A stretch of 64,000 nucleotides of DNA. It comes from Sphaerisporangium fuscum (GTDB lineage: Bacteria; Actinomycetota; Actinomycetes; Streptosporangiales; Streptosporangiaceae). The notes under the pieces are model-generated. The model was not told where the DNA came from and did not search any database. It saw nothing but the letters and a program-made list of their open reading frames with translations. Below are positions 41,160 through 49,719 of the stretch, piece by piece (position 1 is the stretch's first letter; each line of letters begins with the position of its first letter). A program made the position numbers and the translations under genes. The stretch is from positions 115,115-179,114 of the forward strand of contig NZ_JAHDTF010000026.1 of the NCBI RefSeq assembly GCF_018531465.1, written 5' to 3'.

Positions 41160-41189
41160 GCCGGGGAGCGCCTCGGTGGCCTCCCCGGC
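41160..41189 (-). terminator. stem-loop between binding-protein and permease genes
   Basis: GCCGGGGAG (41160-41168) and CTCCCCGGC (41181-41189) pair perfectly around a 12-base loop, ten bases after the NgcE-like stop. Such structures commonly stabilise the upstream message or terminate part of the transcripts, giving more binding protein than permease. Confidence 0.6.
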
Positions 41190-41198
41190 GCCCGCAGG

Positions 41199-42626
41199 TC
41201 AGCGGGTGAACTTCTTGACCGAGGAGTCGTTCTTGATCTCGTCGGCCTTCTTCTGGCAGCGGTCGGCCCACTCGTCGACCTTGAGGCGGCCCGACATCAG
41301 CTGCCCGGTGGCGGCGGCCACTTCGTCGTGGAGAGGCTTGTACCACCAGCGGAACCGGAAGTAGACGATGTTGGGGCCGGCCGCCTGCAGGGCCGCCGCG
41401 GCGCTCTGCAGGCCGGGCTTGAGGTTGTGTCCCTCGGTGGCGCCCTTCACCACCGTGAGCGTGCTGAGGAGCTCGCTGAACTTGCTCGCCCCCTCCTTGG
41501 AGAGCATCGCACGGATGTACTCCATGCCGGCCCGCGGGTTGGCCGACTTGGCGGCGACGAAGAACTCCTCGCCGGGCCGGGAGTGCACGGTCCCGTACGG
41601 CAGGGCGTCGGAGTCGGAGAAGGAGGGGAGCGGGAACATCGCGTACCCGAAGTCGGCGGGTGTGGAGTCCTTCTGCTCGTTCTCCAGCCAGGAGCCGCAG
41701 GGCAGCATGGCGACCTCGTACTTGTTGTGCGCGGTCTGGGTCTGGATGTGGTCCAGGCCCTCGGTGCCCTGGAGGAGGTACTTCGAGCCGATCTCGGCGA
41801 AGGCGGTCGCCGCCTTGATGACCGGCTCGGCCTTCCACGCGCCGTCGGCCAGGTTGTCGATGTTCTTCAGCACGTCGACACCCGCGATCTTCGCGGCGAG
41901 GGTGAGGATCGTCTCGTAGATGTAGAACGGGTGCTTGCCGGCGTAGGTGAACGGCGCGCACTTGCCCGACTTCTTGATCTTCTCGCAGAGGGCCGTGAAC
42001 TCGTCCCAGGTCTTCGGCACCTTCCAGCCGTTGTCGTCGAACAGCTTCTTGGAGTACCAGATGCCCCAGACGGTGTTGGCGTACTCCAGCACGCAGTACT
42101 TGCCGTCGTAGGTGCCGAGCTCGATGGCGGAGGGCAGGATCGTGTCGCGCACCTTGACGTTCGGGTCGTCCCAGCTCGGGGCGTCGAGCAGCTCGGTGAG
42201 GTCCTGCAGCTGGCCGTCCTGGGCGAGGGCGCCGAACTCCATGGAGTTGTCGCCGGAGTTGTTGACGAACTCCGGCGGGTTGCCCCCGGCGAAGCGGGGC
42301 TGGAGCGTCTTGGAGATCTCCTTGGTCGCCGAGTGCTTGATCTCGACCTTCGGGTGCCTGCTCTTGAACAGCGGCTCGTGGATGGTCCTGGCGTACGCGT
42401 CGCCGTACCCGCCGTCGAAGATCACGACTTCGAACGGCTTGTCCTCGGCTATGCCCAGCGGGTTGGTGGCCGTCTTCGGCCCGGTGGGCACCACCTTGGG
42501 ACCGGTGGAGCCACCGCCGCCGGCCGGGGACGCGCACGCCGCGAGCGCGCCGGCAGAGGGCAGGAGCAGTCCCGCGAGAGCGGCGCTTCGCAGTAGCTCT
42601 CGCCGGGAAAAGGAGTTGTCCGCCAT
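41199..42626 (-). CDS. ngcE: GlcNAc/diacetylchitobiose-type ABC transporter substrate-binding lipoprotein
   Basis: A 475-residue extracellular binding protein with AGGAGG before ATG 42626. The signal peptide contains SRRELLRSAALAGLL (Arg pair, possibly Tat) and a lipobox LAAC at about residues 28-31, so the mature protein is a lipoprotein. The mature start (NPLGIAEDKPFEVVIFDGGYGDAYA), RFAGGNPPEFVNNSG and ANTVWGIWYSKKLFDDNGW closely resemble Streptomyces NgcE. The operon also has an SIS-domain protein and an RpiR regulator, consistent with amino-sugar uptake. The exact ligand is inferred from family likeness. Confidence 0.85.
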   Translation of the reverse strand: MADNSFSRRELLRSAALAGLLLPSAGALAACASPAGGGGSTGPKVVPTGPKTATNPLGIAEDKPFEVVIFDGGYGDAYARTIHEPLFKSRHPKVEIKHSATKEISKTLQPRFAGGNPPEFVNNSGDNSMEFGALAQDGQLQDLTELLDAPSWDDPNVKVRDTILPSAIELGTYDGKYCVLEYANTVWGIWYSKKLFDDNGWKVPKTWDEFTALCEKIKKSGKCAPFTYAGKHPFYIYETILTLAAKIAGVDVLKNIDNLADGAWKAEPVIKAATAFAEIGSKYLLQGTEGLDHIQTQTAHNKYEVAMLPCGSWLENEQKDSTPADFGYAMFPLPSFSDSDALPYGTVHSRPGEEFFVAAKSANPRAGMEYIRAMLSKEGASKFSELLSTLTVVKGATEGHNLKPGLQSAAAALQAAGPNIVYFRFRWWYKPLHDEVAAATGQLMSGRLKVDEWADRCQKKADEIKNDSSVKKFTR

Positions 42627-42725
42627 GAATCCTCCTGGGGGGCTGGAGCGTCCGCCGCGCCCGGGCCCCCTGTGCGCGGGGGCCCGTACGGGCGGGTGGT
42701 CTGTGTCGGAAGTTGTGGTGCGCGG

Positions 42726-43475
42726 TCAGGCGCCGCGGCGGATCCGTCCCGCGTAGCGGTCCTCGAGCTCGCGGTTGTGCTCGTCGCCGCCGACGACGTT
42801 GACCGACCGGTAGATCGGCGGCACCTCCCCGGCCTCCAGCAGCTCCCTGACGACCTCGGCGACCGTCATCTGGGCCAGCAGGGCCGAGGTGATCGTGGAG
42901 ACGGCTCCGAACGTGCCGCCCTCCGGGAGCGGCATGACGGCGTCGCCGTAAGGGGCCCCGTTGTCGAGGACCACGTCGGCGAGGTCGAGGAGCTTGAGCC
43001 CCGACGGGTGCCGGGACCTCATCTCGGTGCTGTGCCGGACCGATGTCAGGGCGACCAGCGCGTGGCCGCGCTGCTTGACGATGGAGGCGAGCTCCACGAC
43101 CGAGCCGTTCACCCCGGAGCTGGAGACGAGGACGAAGGCGTCCTGCGGCCGGACGGGCGCGAGGTCGTAGATGCGGTGGGCGATCGACGGGTCGCGCTCC
43201 AGCTCGGGACCGAGCACGCTCGGCGGCTCCCCGCCGTACAGCACCAGGTCGCGGGGCGACATGCGGTTGGTGGGCACCAGCCCGCCCGCGCGCCCGGCGA
43301 TCTCCATGGCGATCGCCTCGGAGTGGCCGGAGCCGAACGCCTGGATCACTCCGCCGTCGCGCAGCGAGGCGCACAGCAGGGCGGCCGCCTCACGGACGGC
43401 CCCCGCCTGGCTCGTGGCGACCTCGCGCACCAGCCCCTCGACCTTCTGGACGTAGGCGGCGGCACTGATGTCCAA
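42726..43475 (-). CDS. SIS (sugar isomerase) domain protein
   Basis: A 249-residue SIS-domain protein starting at TTG 43475, nine bases after AGGAG and only six bases after the RpiR stop. The fold motifs are GVIQAFGSGHSEAIAMEIAGRAGG and DAFVLVSSSGVNGSVVELA, which bind sugar phosphates. It resembles the UPF0309-type SIS proteins found beside NgcEFG genes. It probably senses or converts a phosphorylated amino sugar. Whether it is an isomerase, etherase or deaminase cannot be decided from the sequence. Confidence 0.85.
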   Translation of the reverse strand: MDISAAAYVQKVEGLVREVATSQAGAVREAAALLCASLRDGGVIQAFGSGHSEAIAMEIAGRAGGLVPTNRMSPRDLVLYGGEPPSVLGPELERDPSIAHRIYDLAPVRPQDAFVLVSSSGVNGSVVELASIVKQRGHALVALTSVRHSTEMRSRHPSGLKLLDLADVVLDNGAPYGDAVMPLPEGGTFGAVSTITSALLAQMTVAEVVRELLEAGEVPPIYRSVNVVGGDEHNRELEDRYAGRIRRGA

Positions 43476-43481
43476 TTCGTC

Positions 43482-44351
43482 TCAGCTCCTCTCCACGCGG
43501 TGGCTCTCAACGGCCCTGATCGTCAGCTCGAACGCCTCGCCCGTGCGTTCGAAGGTGCGCTGCGCGACCGCGACGTACACCACGTCGAGGACGAACAGCT
43601 GCGAGTGCACGGCGGCGAGCCCGCCGGGCCGGAACGTCGTCGCCCTGCTCGCGGTGGTCAGCACCAGGTCGGCCGCCTCGGCGAGCGGGGAGCGGGCGAA
43701 GGAGGTGACCGCCACGGTCGTCGCGCCGTGCGCCCCGGCCTCGGCGAGCGACTCCAGCACCTCCCGGGTGCGTCCGCGGTGGGAGATGCCGATGGCCACG
43801 TCGCCCGCCGAGAGCAGTGCGGCGTCGGCGAGCGCGTCGTGCGGGTCGGTGAAGCTCCAGCACGGCACGCGGATGCGGCGCAGCCGGCCCTCCAGCATGG
43901 CGGCCACCGCGCCGCTGGTGGAGACGCCGAACATCAGCACCCGGCCCGCGCCCAGGATGGCGTCGGCGACCTTGCCGACGACGCCGAGGTCGAGCTGGGC
44001 GGCGGTCTCCTGGATGAGCCGGGCGTCGGCCGTGGCCATGACCTCGACGACCGAGGTGAGCGGGTCGTCCGGGCCGATCTCGCGCCCGACGCCCGCGCCC
44101 CAGTGGGCCTGGGCCGCGCGGCCGGTCTCGGTGGCGATCGCGACGCGCAGTTCGGCGTACCCGGCGAAGCCGAAGAACCTGCAGAACCTCGTGACCGTGG
44201 CGGGCGAGCTGCCGCTGCGCCGGCCGAGTTCGGTGATCGTCGAGCGTGCGGCGACCGCGGGATCGGCGATGATCGCCTGGCCGACGCGGCGCAGGGCCTC
44301 GGGCAGGCCGGGCAGCTCCGTCTGGATACGACCCAGCGCGCCTCCGGCCAC
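43482..44351 (-). CDS. MurR/RpiR-family transcriptional regulator
   Basis: A 289-residue regulator. GTG 44351 is chosen because AAAGGA then stands six bases upstream. The N-terminal helix-turn-helix of RpiR type is clear (STITELGRRSGSSPATVTRFCRFFGFAGYAELRVAIA), followed by an SIS domain (GRVLMFGVSTSGAVAAMLEGRLRRI, DVAIGISHRGRTREVLESLAEA) that binds phosphosugars. It heads the operon encoding the SIS protein and the NgcEFG-like transporter, and so probably controls amino-sugar uptake in response to an intracellular sugar phosphate. Confidence 0.93.
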   Translation of the reverse strand: MAGGALGRIQTELPGLPEALRRVGQAIIADPAVAARSTITELGRRSGSSPATVTRFCRFFGFAGYAELRVAIATETGRAAQAHWGAGVGREIGPDDPLTSVVEVMATADARLIQETAAQLDLGVVGKVADAILGAGRVLMFGVSTSGAVAAMLEGRLRRIRVPCWSFTDPHDALADAALLSAGDVAIGISHRGRTREVLESLAEAGAHGATTVAVTSFARSPLAEAADLVLTTASRATTFRPGGLAAVHSQLFVLDVVYVAVAQRTFERTGEAFELTIRAVESHRVERS

Positions 44352-44560
44352 AATCATTCCTTTCACGTTCGGGTGATCGGATGAAAATAATTGCCCAGGC
44401 GGGCGCGCTTAGCAAGACCGGCTTCGTTACATTTCGGCCAGCAAGCGGCCACGCCACGGCCACCGTGCGGCCATACGGCGACGGGGCGAGTGGTGGCGGC
44501 TCTCGCGGGAGGTGTCAGGGGCCCGCCGTTCGCGTCCCGTGCGGGGACGGCGGTGGGTCG

Positions 44561-44914
44561 TCAGGCCCGGGCGAGCCGTTCGCGCTGGGCGGCGTCGGCG
44601 TGCAGGACGGTCTCGAGGAGCCGGGGGAAGAGCAGGTCGAGGTCGTCGCGGCGCAGGCTGGTCATCTTGGCGGTGCCGCGGTAGGCCTGGTTGATCACCC
44701 CGGCCTCGCGGAGCACCCGGAAGTGGTGCGTGGAGGTGGACTTGGTGACCGCCAGGTCGATGGCCGAGCAGGGGGCCTCCTCGCCCTCGCCGAGCCCGGC
44801 AAGGTGGCGCACCACCTGCAGGCGCATCGGGTCGGACAGGGCGTGCAGCACCGATTCGAGCCGGATCTCCTCCCGGGCGGGGTGGTCCAGCGTCCTTGCG
44901 GGTGTGGGCGGCAC
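44561..44914 (-). CDS. ArsR-family transcriptional regulator
   Basis: A 117-residue winged-helix repressor: ESVLHALSDPMRLQVVRHLAGLGEGEEAPCSAIDLAVTKSTSTHHFRVLREAGVINQAYRGTAKMTSLRRDDLDLLFPRLL. The recognition helix STSTHHFRVLREAGV is typical. The CxC metal motif of ArsR/SmtB sensors is absent (only one Cys), so it probably responds to an organic or redox signal. It diverges from an Old Yellow Enzyme gene with dyads between them, a pairing seen repeatedly in actinomycetes, and is the likely repressor of that gene. Confidence 0.9.
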   Translation of the reverse strand: MPPTPARTLDHPAREEIRLESVLHALSDPMRLQVVRHLAGLGEGEEAPCSAIDLAVTKSTSTHHFRVLREAGVINQAYRGTAKMTSLRRDDLDLLFPRLLETVLHADAAQRERLARA

Positions 44915-44944
44915 GGGCTTCCTCCTGGTCGATCTCTCCTATTG

Positions 44945-44997
44945 TACGAGGACCTTCGTAGTTTGACATATGGCGTACTACGTCAGTTATCGTACTA
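44945..44997 (+). promoter_or_regulatory. promoter and ArsR operator candidates
   Basis: Between the divergent ArsR and Old Yellow Enzyme genes lies TACGA-GGACCT-TCGTA (44945-44960), then a perfect -35 TTGACA (44963-44968) with TTATCG 18 bases on (44987-44992) reading toward the enzyme gene. CGTACTA occurs twice (44974 and 44991, period 17) over the promoter. A repressor on these sites would block transcription. Confidence 0.55.
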
Positions 44998-45040
44998 AAG
45001 TCCGCCCAGGGCCGAGTCGACCACCAGAAGGAGCGCCGCC

Positions 45041-46138
45041 GTGAGCGCGTTGTTCGAACCCCTGACCCTGCGGGGCCTCACCATCCCGAACCGGGTCTGG
45101 ATGGCGCCGATGTGCCAGTACAGCGCGGCGCCCGAGGGGCCCGGCCAGGGCGTTCCCAACGACTGGCACTTCGCCCACCAGGCCGCCCGCGCCGCCGGCG
45201 GCACCGGACTGATCATCACCGAGGCGACCGCGGTGTCGCCCGAAGGGCGGATCAGTCCCTACGACCTGGGACTGTGGAACGAGGCCCAGCAGCAGGGGTT
45301 CACCCGCCTCACCGCCTTCCTGCGCCGGCAGGGCGCCGTCCCGGGCATCCAGCTCGCCCACGCCGGCCGCAAGGCCTCCACCGAGCGCACCTGGCGCGGC
45401 GGCGGGCCCGCGGGGCCCGACCGGCACGGCTGGCAACCGGTCGCGCCGAGCCCGGTTCCCTTCACCGAAGCCCATCCCACCCCCGACGAGCTGAGCGTCG
45501 CCCGCATCGAGGAGCTCGTGGAGGCCTTCGCCGCCTCGGCGCGGCGCGCCCTGGAGGCGGGCTTCCAGGTGGCCGAGGTCCACGGCGCGCACGGTTACCT
45601 GATCAACCAGTTCCTCTCGCCGTACACCAACCGCCGCACCGACGCCTACGGCGGCTCCTACGAGAACCGCGTGCGGTTCCCGCTCGCGGTCGTGGACGCC
45701 GTCCGGGCGGTGTGGCCCGGCCACCTGCCCGTCTTCTTCCGCATCTCGGCCACCGACTGGCTGACCGAGAACCCCGAGGACGAGCGGGAGGGCTGGACCG
45801 CCGACGACACCGTCCGCTTCGCCAAGGAGCTGCTCGCCCACGGCGTCGACCTCCTGGACACCTCCACCGGCGGCAACGCCCCAGGGGCCCGCATCCCCAC
45901 CGGCCCCGGGTACCAGGTGCCGTTCGCGGCCCGCGTGAAGGCCGAGACGGACCTGCCCGTGGGCGCGGTCGGCGAGATCACCGACGCCCGGCAGGCGGAG
46001 CGGATCGTCGCCTCGGGGCAGGCCGACGCCGTCCTGCTCGGCCGCGAACTGCTGCGCAACCCGTACTGGCCGAACCTCGCCGCCCGCGAGCTCGGCGCCG
46101 AGCCCCGCTGGCCCGACCAGTACCACCGCGCCGTCTGA
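45041..46138 (+). CDS. NADH:flavin oxidoreductase, Old Yellow Enzyme (YqjM-like)
   Basis: A 365-residue FMN enzyme of the YqjM subclass. GTG 45041 has GAAGGAG upstream. Signature segments: MAPMCQYSA with Cys25 and Tyr27 (the redox-tuning Cys of the YqjM group), GGTGLIITEATAV, GIQLAHAGRKAS, EVHGAHGYLINQFLSPYTNRRTDAYGGS (substrate-binding His and the TNRRTDxYGGS motif) and LGRELLRNPYWP. Such enzymes reduce the C=C bond of enones, maleimides and nitro-alkenes using NAD(P)H. The adjacent ArsR repressor suggests induction by electrophiles. Confidence 0.95.
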   Translation: MSALFEPLTLRGLTIPNRVWMAPMCQYSAAPEGPGQGVPNDWHFAHQAARAAGGTGLIITEATAVSPEGRISPYDLGLWNEAQQQGFTRLTAFLRRQGAVPGIQLAHAGRKASTERTWRGGGPAGPDRHGWQPVAPSPVPFTEAHPTPDELSVARIEELVEAFAASARRALEAGFQVAEVHGAHGYLINQFLSPYTNRRTDAYGGSYENRVRFPLAVVDAVRAVWPGHLPVFFRISATDWLTENPEDEREGWTADDTVRFAKELLAHGVDLLDTSTGGNAPGARIPTGPGYQVPFAARVKAETDLPVGAVGEITDARQAERIVASGQADAVLLGRELLRNPYWPNLAARELGAEPRWPDQYHRAV

Positions 46139-46237
46139 CCCCGCACGGGACCTCGCCGAGATCTTCACCGGACGGCGGAGATCATGTTGACTGGGCGGGT
46201 ACGTTCCGGGCGAGCGGGTCCGTCAGGGGAGGTCACG

Positions 46238-46651
46238 ATGAGGTTCGTGGGAGAGGGACAGGTCAGGTCCACCAGACCGGGGCCGGAGAGGTTCACCGGC
46301 GGCGTGTGGGAGACGCGGATCCTGGAGGAGGTACGGCCGGAGGGCCTGCGGGCGCAGCGGTTCAGCTACGAGCCCGAGGCCCGCTCCGGCTGGCACACCC
46401 ACGACGGCGAGCAGGCGCTGTACGTCATCGCCGGGCGCGGCGTGATCACCCGCGAGGGCGAGACGAAGGGCACCGAGGTCGGGCCGGGCGACTGGGTGCA
46501 CGTCGAACCGGGGGAGAGGCACTGGCACGGCGCCACCGCCGACGACACCTTCGTCCACATCGCCGTCACCGCCAGCGGCGCGACCCACTGGCACGGCCCG
46601 GTCTCCGACGAAGAGTACCGCGCCAGCCACGACCGGCGCCCGGAGCGGTGA
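46238..46651 (+). CDS. cupin-domain protein
   Basis: A 137-residue single-domain cupin with GGGGAGG before ATG 46238. Cupin motif 1 is seen as GWHTHDGEQALYVIAGRGVITREG (two His and a Glu as metal ligands) and motif 2 as VGPGDWVHVEPGERHWHGA (His). These form a small metal-binding beta barrel. The family is associated with sensing or transforming small molecules, and this type often accompanies redox genes such as the upstream Old Yellow Enzyme, about 100 bases away on the same strand. No specific reaction can be assigned. Confidence 0.88.
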   Translation: MRFVGEGQVRSTRPGPERFTGGVWETRILEEVRPEGLRAQRFSYEPEARSGWHTHDGEQALYVIAGRGVITREGETKGTEVGPGDWVHVEPGERHWHGATADDTFVHIAVTASGATHWHGPVSDEEYRASHDRRPER

Positions 46652-46669
46652 CCGGCGGCCCCGCGGCGC

Positions 46670-47461
46670 TCACCGCCTGACGCCCACCCCGACCAGGCCG
46701 GCGAACTTCTCGGCCGACAGGGCCAGCTCAGGGGCGTTCCACTCGGTGGGGCCGACCAGGCCCGGCTCGAGGAGCTCGAAGCCGTCGAACAGCGCCAGGA
46801 TCTCCTCCCGCGAGCGAGCGCCGAGCCGGGCGCTGGCGCCCTCGTACACCCGCTCGGTCGCGGCCATCCTGTCGGGGAAGTCGTCCTTGGCCAGGTGGGA
46901 CAGGATCAGGTGGCTCCCCGGCACCAGCGCGTCGCGGTACTCGCCCACGATGCGCCGGGGATCGTCGGCGTCGTCCACGAAGTGCAGCACCGAGACGAAC
47001 ATCACGGCCACCGGCTCGGCGAAGTCGATCAGCCTCCGGACGGTGGGGTGGCCGAGGATCTCGCCGGGCCGCCGCAGGTCGGCATGGACGAAACCGACGT
47101 CCTGCGACGTGGCGAGCAGTGCCCGCCCGTGGGCGGCCACCACCGGGTCGTAGTCGACGTACACCACGCGGGCGTCCGGGCCGGCCACCTCGTGGACGTT
47201 CTCCCGCGTCGGCAGCCCGGAGCCGAGGTCGAGGAACTGGCGGACGCCGGCGCGGGCCGCCGTCCTGACCGCCCGGCCCAGGAAGTCGCGGTTCAGGCGT
47301 ACGCCGCGCAGCACCCGGCCCTGTGAAATCTTCACGACCTCTTCCGCGCTCTCGCGGTCGACGGCGAAGTTGTCCTTGCCGCCCAGCCAGTAGTCGTACA
47401 TCCGGGCGATGTTGGCGGTGCCGGCCCCCACGCCCGCGGGGGTGATGTCGTCGGCCGGCAC
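46670..47461 (-). CDS. SAM-dependent methyltransferase (Methyltransf_19 family)
   Basis: A 263-residue protein of the actinobacterial family with the N-terminal signature ARMYDYWLGGKDNFAVDRESAE. The SAM site is FLDLGSGLPTRENVHEVA (motif I), with VVYVDYDPVV (acidic residue at the end of beta-2) and VHADLRRPGEIL. It starts at GTG 47461 behind GGGAG. Actinomycete genomes carry many copies of this family; substrates are mostly unknown, with possible roles in secondary metabolism. It is divergent from the DUF2087 regulator gene and convergent with the cupin gene. Confidence 0.92.
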   Translation of the reverse strand: MPADDITPAGVGAGTANIARMYDYWLGGKDNFAVDRESAEEVVKISQGRVLRGVRLNRDFLGRAVRTAARAGVRQFLDLGSGLPTRENVHEVAGPDARVVYVDYDPVVAAHGRALLATSQDVGFVHADLRRPGEILGHPTVRRLIDFAEPVAVMFVSVLHFVDDADDPRRIVGEYRDALVPGSHLILSHLAKDDFPDRMAATERVYEGASARLGARSREEILALFDGFELLEPGLVGPTEWNAPELALSAEKFAGLVGVGVRR

Positions 47462-47616
47462 GGTGCTCCCTGGGTCCGGATCGGCGGTGCGATGATCGAT
47501 CCTACGGCGGGAGCGGGCGGCGGCGTCGCGTCCGGCCGGGAGAGATAGGGATCATAGAGGTGTCGGCGTCCGGCGGGCACCGCGATCCCACCGGCTGAGG
47601 CGATTGCTGAGGAACG

Positions 47617-48129
47617 ATGAGCGAGCAGGAGATCAGGCAGGTCCTCGGGCTGCTGTACCAGGAGGACACCCTGCGGGTGCTGTCGGCGCTGGTGCTGAAC
47701 GGCAAGCCGGAGGACGCGGGCCTCGCGCACGACGCCGTACGGCGCGCCCTGGAGCGGCTGGAGCGCGGCGGGCTCGCCGTGCGGGGAGAGGACGGCTGGC
47801 ACGCCCGGCGGGAGCGGTTCCGCGAACTGCTGCACGCCACCGCCAAACCGGTCGTGCCGGTCTCACCGGAGGACCGCGTCGTCCAGACCTTCCTGGTCGG
47901 CGGGCGGCTGCGGGCCATCCCCTCGCGGCGGGACAAGAGGCTGGTCGTGCTCGACTACATCGCCCGTCTCTTCGAGCCCGGCGTCCGCTACCCCGAGAAG
48001 GACGTGAACGTCGTGCTGCGCGCCTTTCACGACGACTACGCCGCGCTGCGCCGGTACCTCGTGGACGAGGGCCTGCTGAGCAGGGAGAACAACGTCTACT
48101 GGCGCAGCGGCGGCTCGGTGGAGGTCTGA
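47617..48129 (+). CDS. DUF2087-domain transcriptional regulator
   Basis: A 170-residue protein. The N-terminal half is winged-helix-like (RQVLGLLYQEDTLRVLSALVLNG, DAVRRALERLERGGLAVR). The C-terminal half is the DUF2087 domain: GGRLRAIPSRRDKRLVVLDYIARLFEPGVRYPEKDVNVVLRAFHDDYAALRRYLVDEGLLSRENNVYWR. Proteins of this layout are annotated as ArsR-like regulators. GAGG lies before ATG 47617. It is convergent with the NCS1 permease gene (one base between stops), and its target is unknown. Confidence 0.85.
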   Translation: MSEQEIRQVLGLLYQEDTLRVLSALVLNGKPEDAGLAHDAVRRALERLERGGLAVRGEDGWHARRERFRELLHATAKPVVPVSPEDRVVQTFLVGGRLRAIPSRRDKRLVVLDYIARLFEPGVRYPEKDVNVVLRAFHDDYAALRRYLVDEGLLSRENNVYWRSGGSVEV

Positions 48130-48130
48130 G

Positions 48131-49618
48131 TCAGGCCTTCACACCCTGGTCGGCGGACGGCAGGAGCTCCTGGCGGCGCACCCGCGACCCTCCGAGCGCC
48201 CAGGTGGCGGCGAAACCGAGGACGAGCGCGGCCAGCACCCCGAGGTTGGCGAACGCCCACGCCCCCTGCGTGCCGCCGAGCCCGAGCGGGCCGAGCAGAT
48301 AGCCCTGCCAGCTGAGCCAGCTCGCGCTGGTGTTGGTCACCAGCCCCCAGCCGACGGCCGTGCAGACGGCCATCACCGCGATGGGCAGCGGCGGGACGTC
48401 GCCGTAGCGGCCCGAGGGACGGTAGAGGTCGCCCTCGTCGTAGTCGCGGCGGCGCAGCGCCAGGTCGGCGAGCATGATGCCGCACCAGGCGGCGATCGGC
48501 ACGCCGAGCGTGGTGAGGAAGCCGATGAACTGCCCGAGGAAGTCACCGGAGACGAAGACGATGTAGATCGTCCCGGCGACCATGAGGACGCCGTCGACCA
48601 GGGCGGCCACCGGGCGCGGCGCCCGCAGGCCGGTGGCGAGCAGCGCCAGGCCCGAGGAGTAGATGTCGAGGACGGCGCCGCCGACCAGGCCGAGGACGGC
48701 CACGGCCGCGAAGGGGATGAGGAACCACGTGGGCAGGATGGTGGTGAGCGCCCCGATCGGATCCCCCTCGATCGCCTTGTTCAGGCTCTGGGACGAACCG
48801 GCCAGCAGCAGGCCGAACAGCAGCAGGACGACCGGCGCCACCGCCCCGCCGAAGGTCGTCCAGCCGACGACTCCCGCGCCGGAGGAGCGTCTCGGCAGGT
48901 AGCGCGAGTAGTCGGCGGCGGCGTTCACCCAGCCCAGGCCGAAACCGGTCATCATGAAGACCAGCGCCCCGATGAACTGCTGGGCCGATCCGGAGGGGAC
49001 GGCGGTGACCGCGTCCCAGTGGATGTGGCCGAGCACCAGGGCGATGTACACCACGGTGAGCGCGCCGGTCACCACGGTGATGACGGTCTGCATCCGCATG
49101 ATCAGGTCGAAGCCCATGACGCCGCCGGCGACGATCAGCAGGGTGACGACGATCAGGGCGACGACCTTGGTCGAGGTGCCGCCTCCCCAGCCGAGCCGGT
49201 CGAACACGGTGGCCGTGGCGAGCGTGGCCAGCGCGGTGAGCACGGTCTCCCAGCCCACCGTGAGCAGCCAGGAGACGGCCGACGGCAGCCGGTTGCCGCG
49301 CACGCCGAACGCCGCGCGGCTCAGCACCATCGTGGGCGCCGCCCCCCGCTTGCCCGCCACGGCGACGAACCCGCACAACAGGAAGGACGCGACGATGCCG
49401 GCCAGCCCGGCGACGAGTGCCTGCCAGAAGGAGATGCCGAATCCGAGCGCGAAGGAGCCGTAGCTCAGCCCGAGCACCGACACGTTCGCGCCGAACCACG
49501 GCCAGAACAGCTGCCTGGGCCGCCCCTTGCGCTCACCGTCGGCGATGATGTCGAGGCCGTGCGTCTCGACCTTGAGCGCCCCGCCACCCTTTAGCCGTTC
49601 GTCCTGAATGTCGGACAT
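48131..49618 (-). CDS. NCS1 nucleobase:cation symporter (cytosine/purine permease family)
   Basis: A 495-residue permease with about 12 hydrophobic helices. Family features include the N-terminal RPRQLFWPWFGANVSVLGLSYGSFALGFGISFWQALVAG, the LSRAAFGVRGNRLPSAVSWLLTVGWET segment and GFGLGWVNAAADYSRYLPRRSSG. Members import cytosine, purines, hydantoins or thiamine with a cation. ATG 49618 has GGTGGGG upstream and a promoter (TTGACG-N18-TACATT) about 30 bases further, so it is transcribed separately from the DUF72 gene behind it. No nucleobase-degrading enzyme is nearby to suggest the ligand. Confidence 0.92.
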   Translation of the reverse strand: MSDIQDERLKGGGALKVETHGLDIIADGERKGRPRQLFWPWFGANVSVLGLSYGSFALGFGISFWQALVAGLAGIVASFLLCGFVAVAGKRGAAPTMVLSRAAFGVRGNRLPSAVSWLLTVGWETVLTALATLATATVFDRLGWGGGTSTKVVALIVVTLLIVAGGVMGFDLIMRMQTVITVVTGALTVVYIALVLGHIHWDAVTAVPSGSAQQFIGALVFMMTGFGLGWVNAAADYSRYLPRRSSGAGVVGWTTFGGAVAPVVLLLFGLLLAGSSQSLNKAIEGDPIGALTTILPTWFLIPFAAVAVLGLVGGAVLDIYSSGLALLATGLRAPRPVAALVDGVLMVAGTIYIVFVSGDFLGQFIGFLTTLGVPIAAWCGIMLADLALRRRDYDEGDLYRPSGRYGDVPPLPIAVMAVCTAVGWGLVTNTSASWLSWQGYLLGPLGLGGTQGAWAFANLGVLAALVLGFAATWALGGSRVRRQELLPSADQGVKA

Positions 49619-49648
49619 AAACCCCACCTGTCTGGATCGATCCGGGGG

Positions 49649-49678
49649 AATGTACGACCCGGCGCCCGGCACCGTCAA
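49649..49678 (-). promoter_or_regulatory. promoter of the NCS1 permease gene
   Basis: On the minus strand, TTGACG (49678-49673) is followed after 18 bases by TACATT (49654-49649), a good housekeeping-type promoter that would start transcription about 25 bases before ATG 49618. Confidence 0.55.
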
Positions 49679-49719
49679 CACCCCGCCCCAGCGGCGCCGT
49701 ACGGCGAGGGGCCGCGGGG

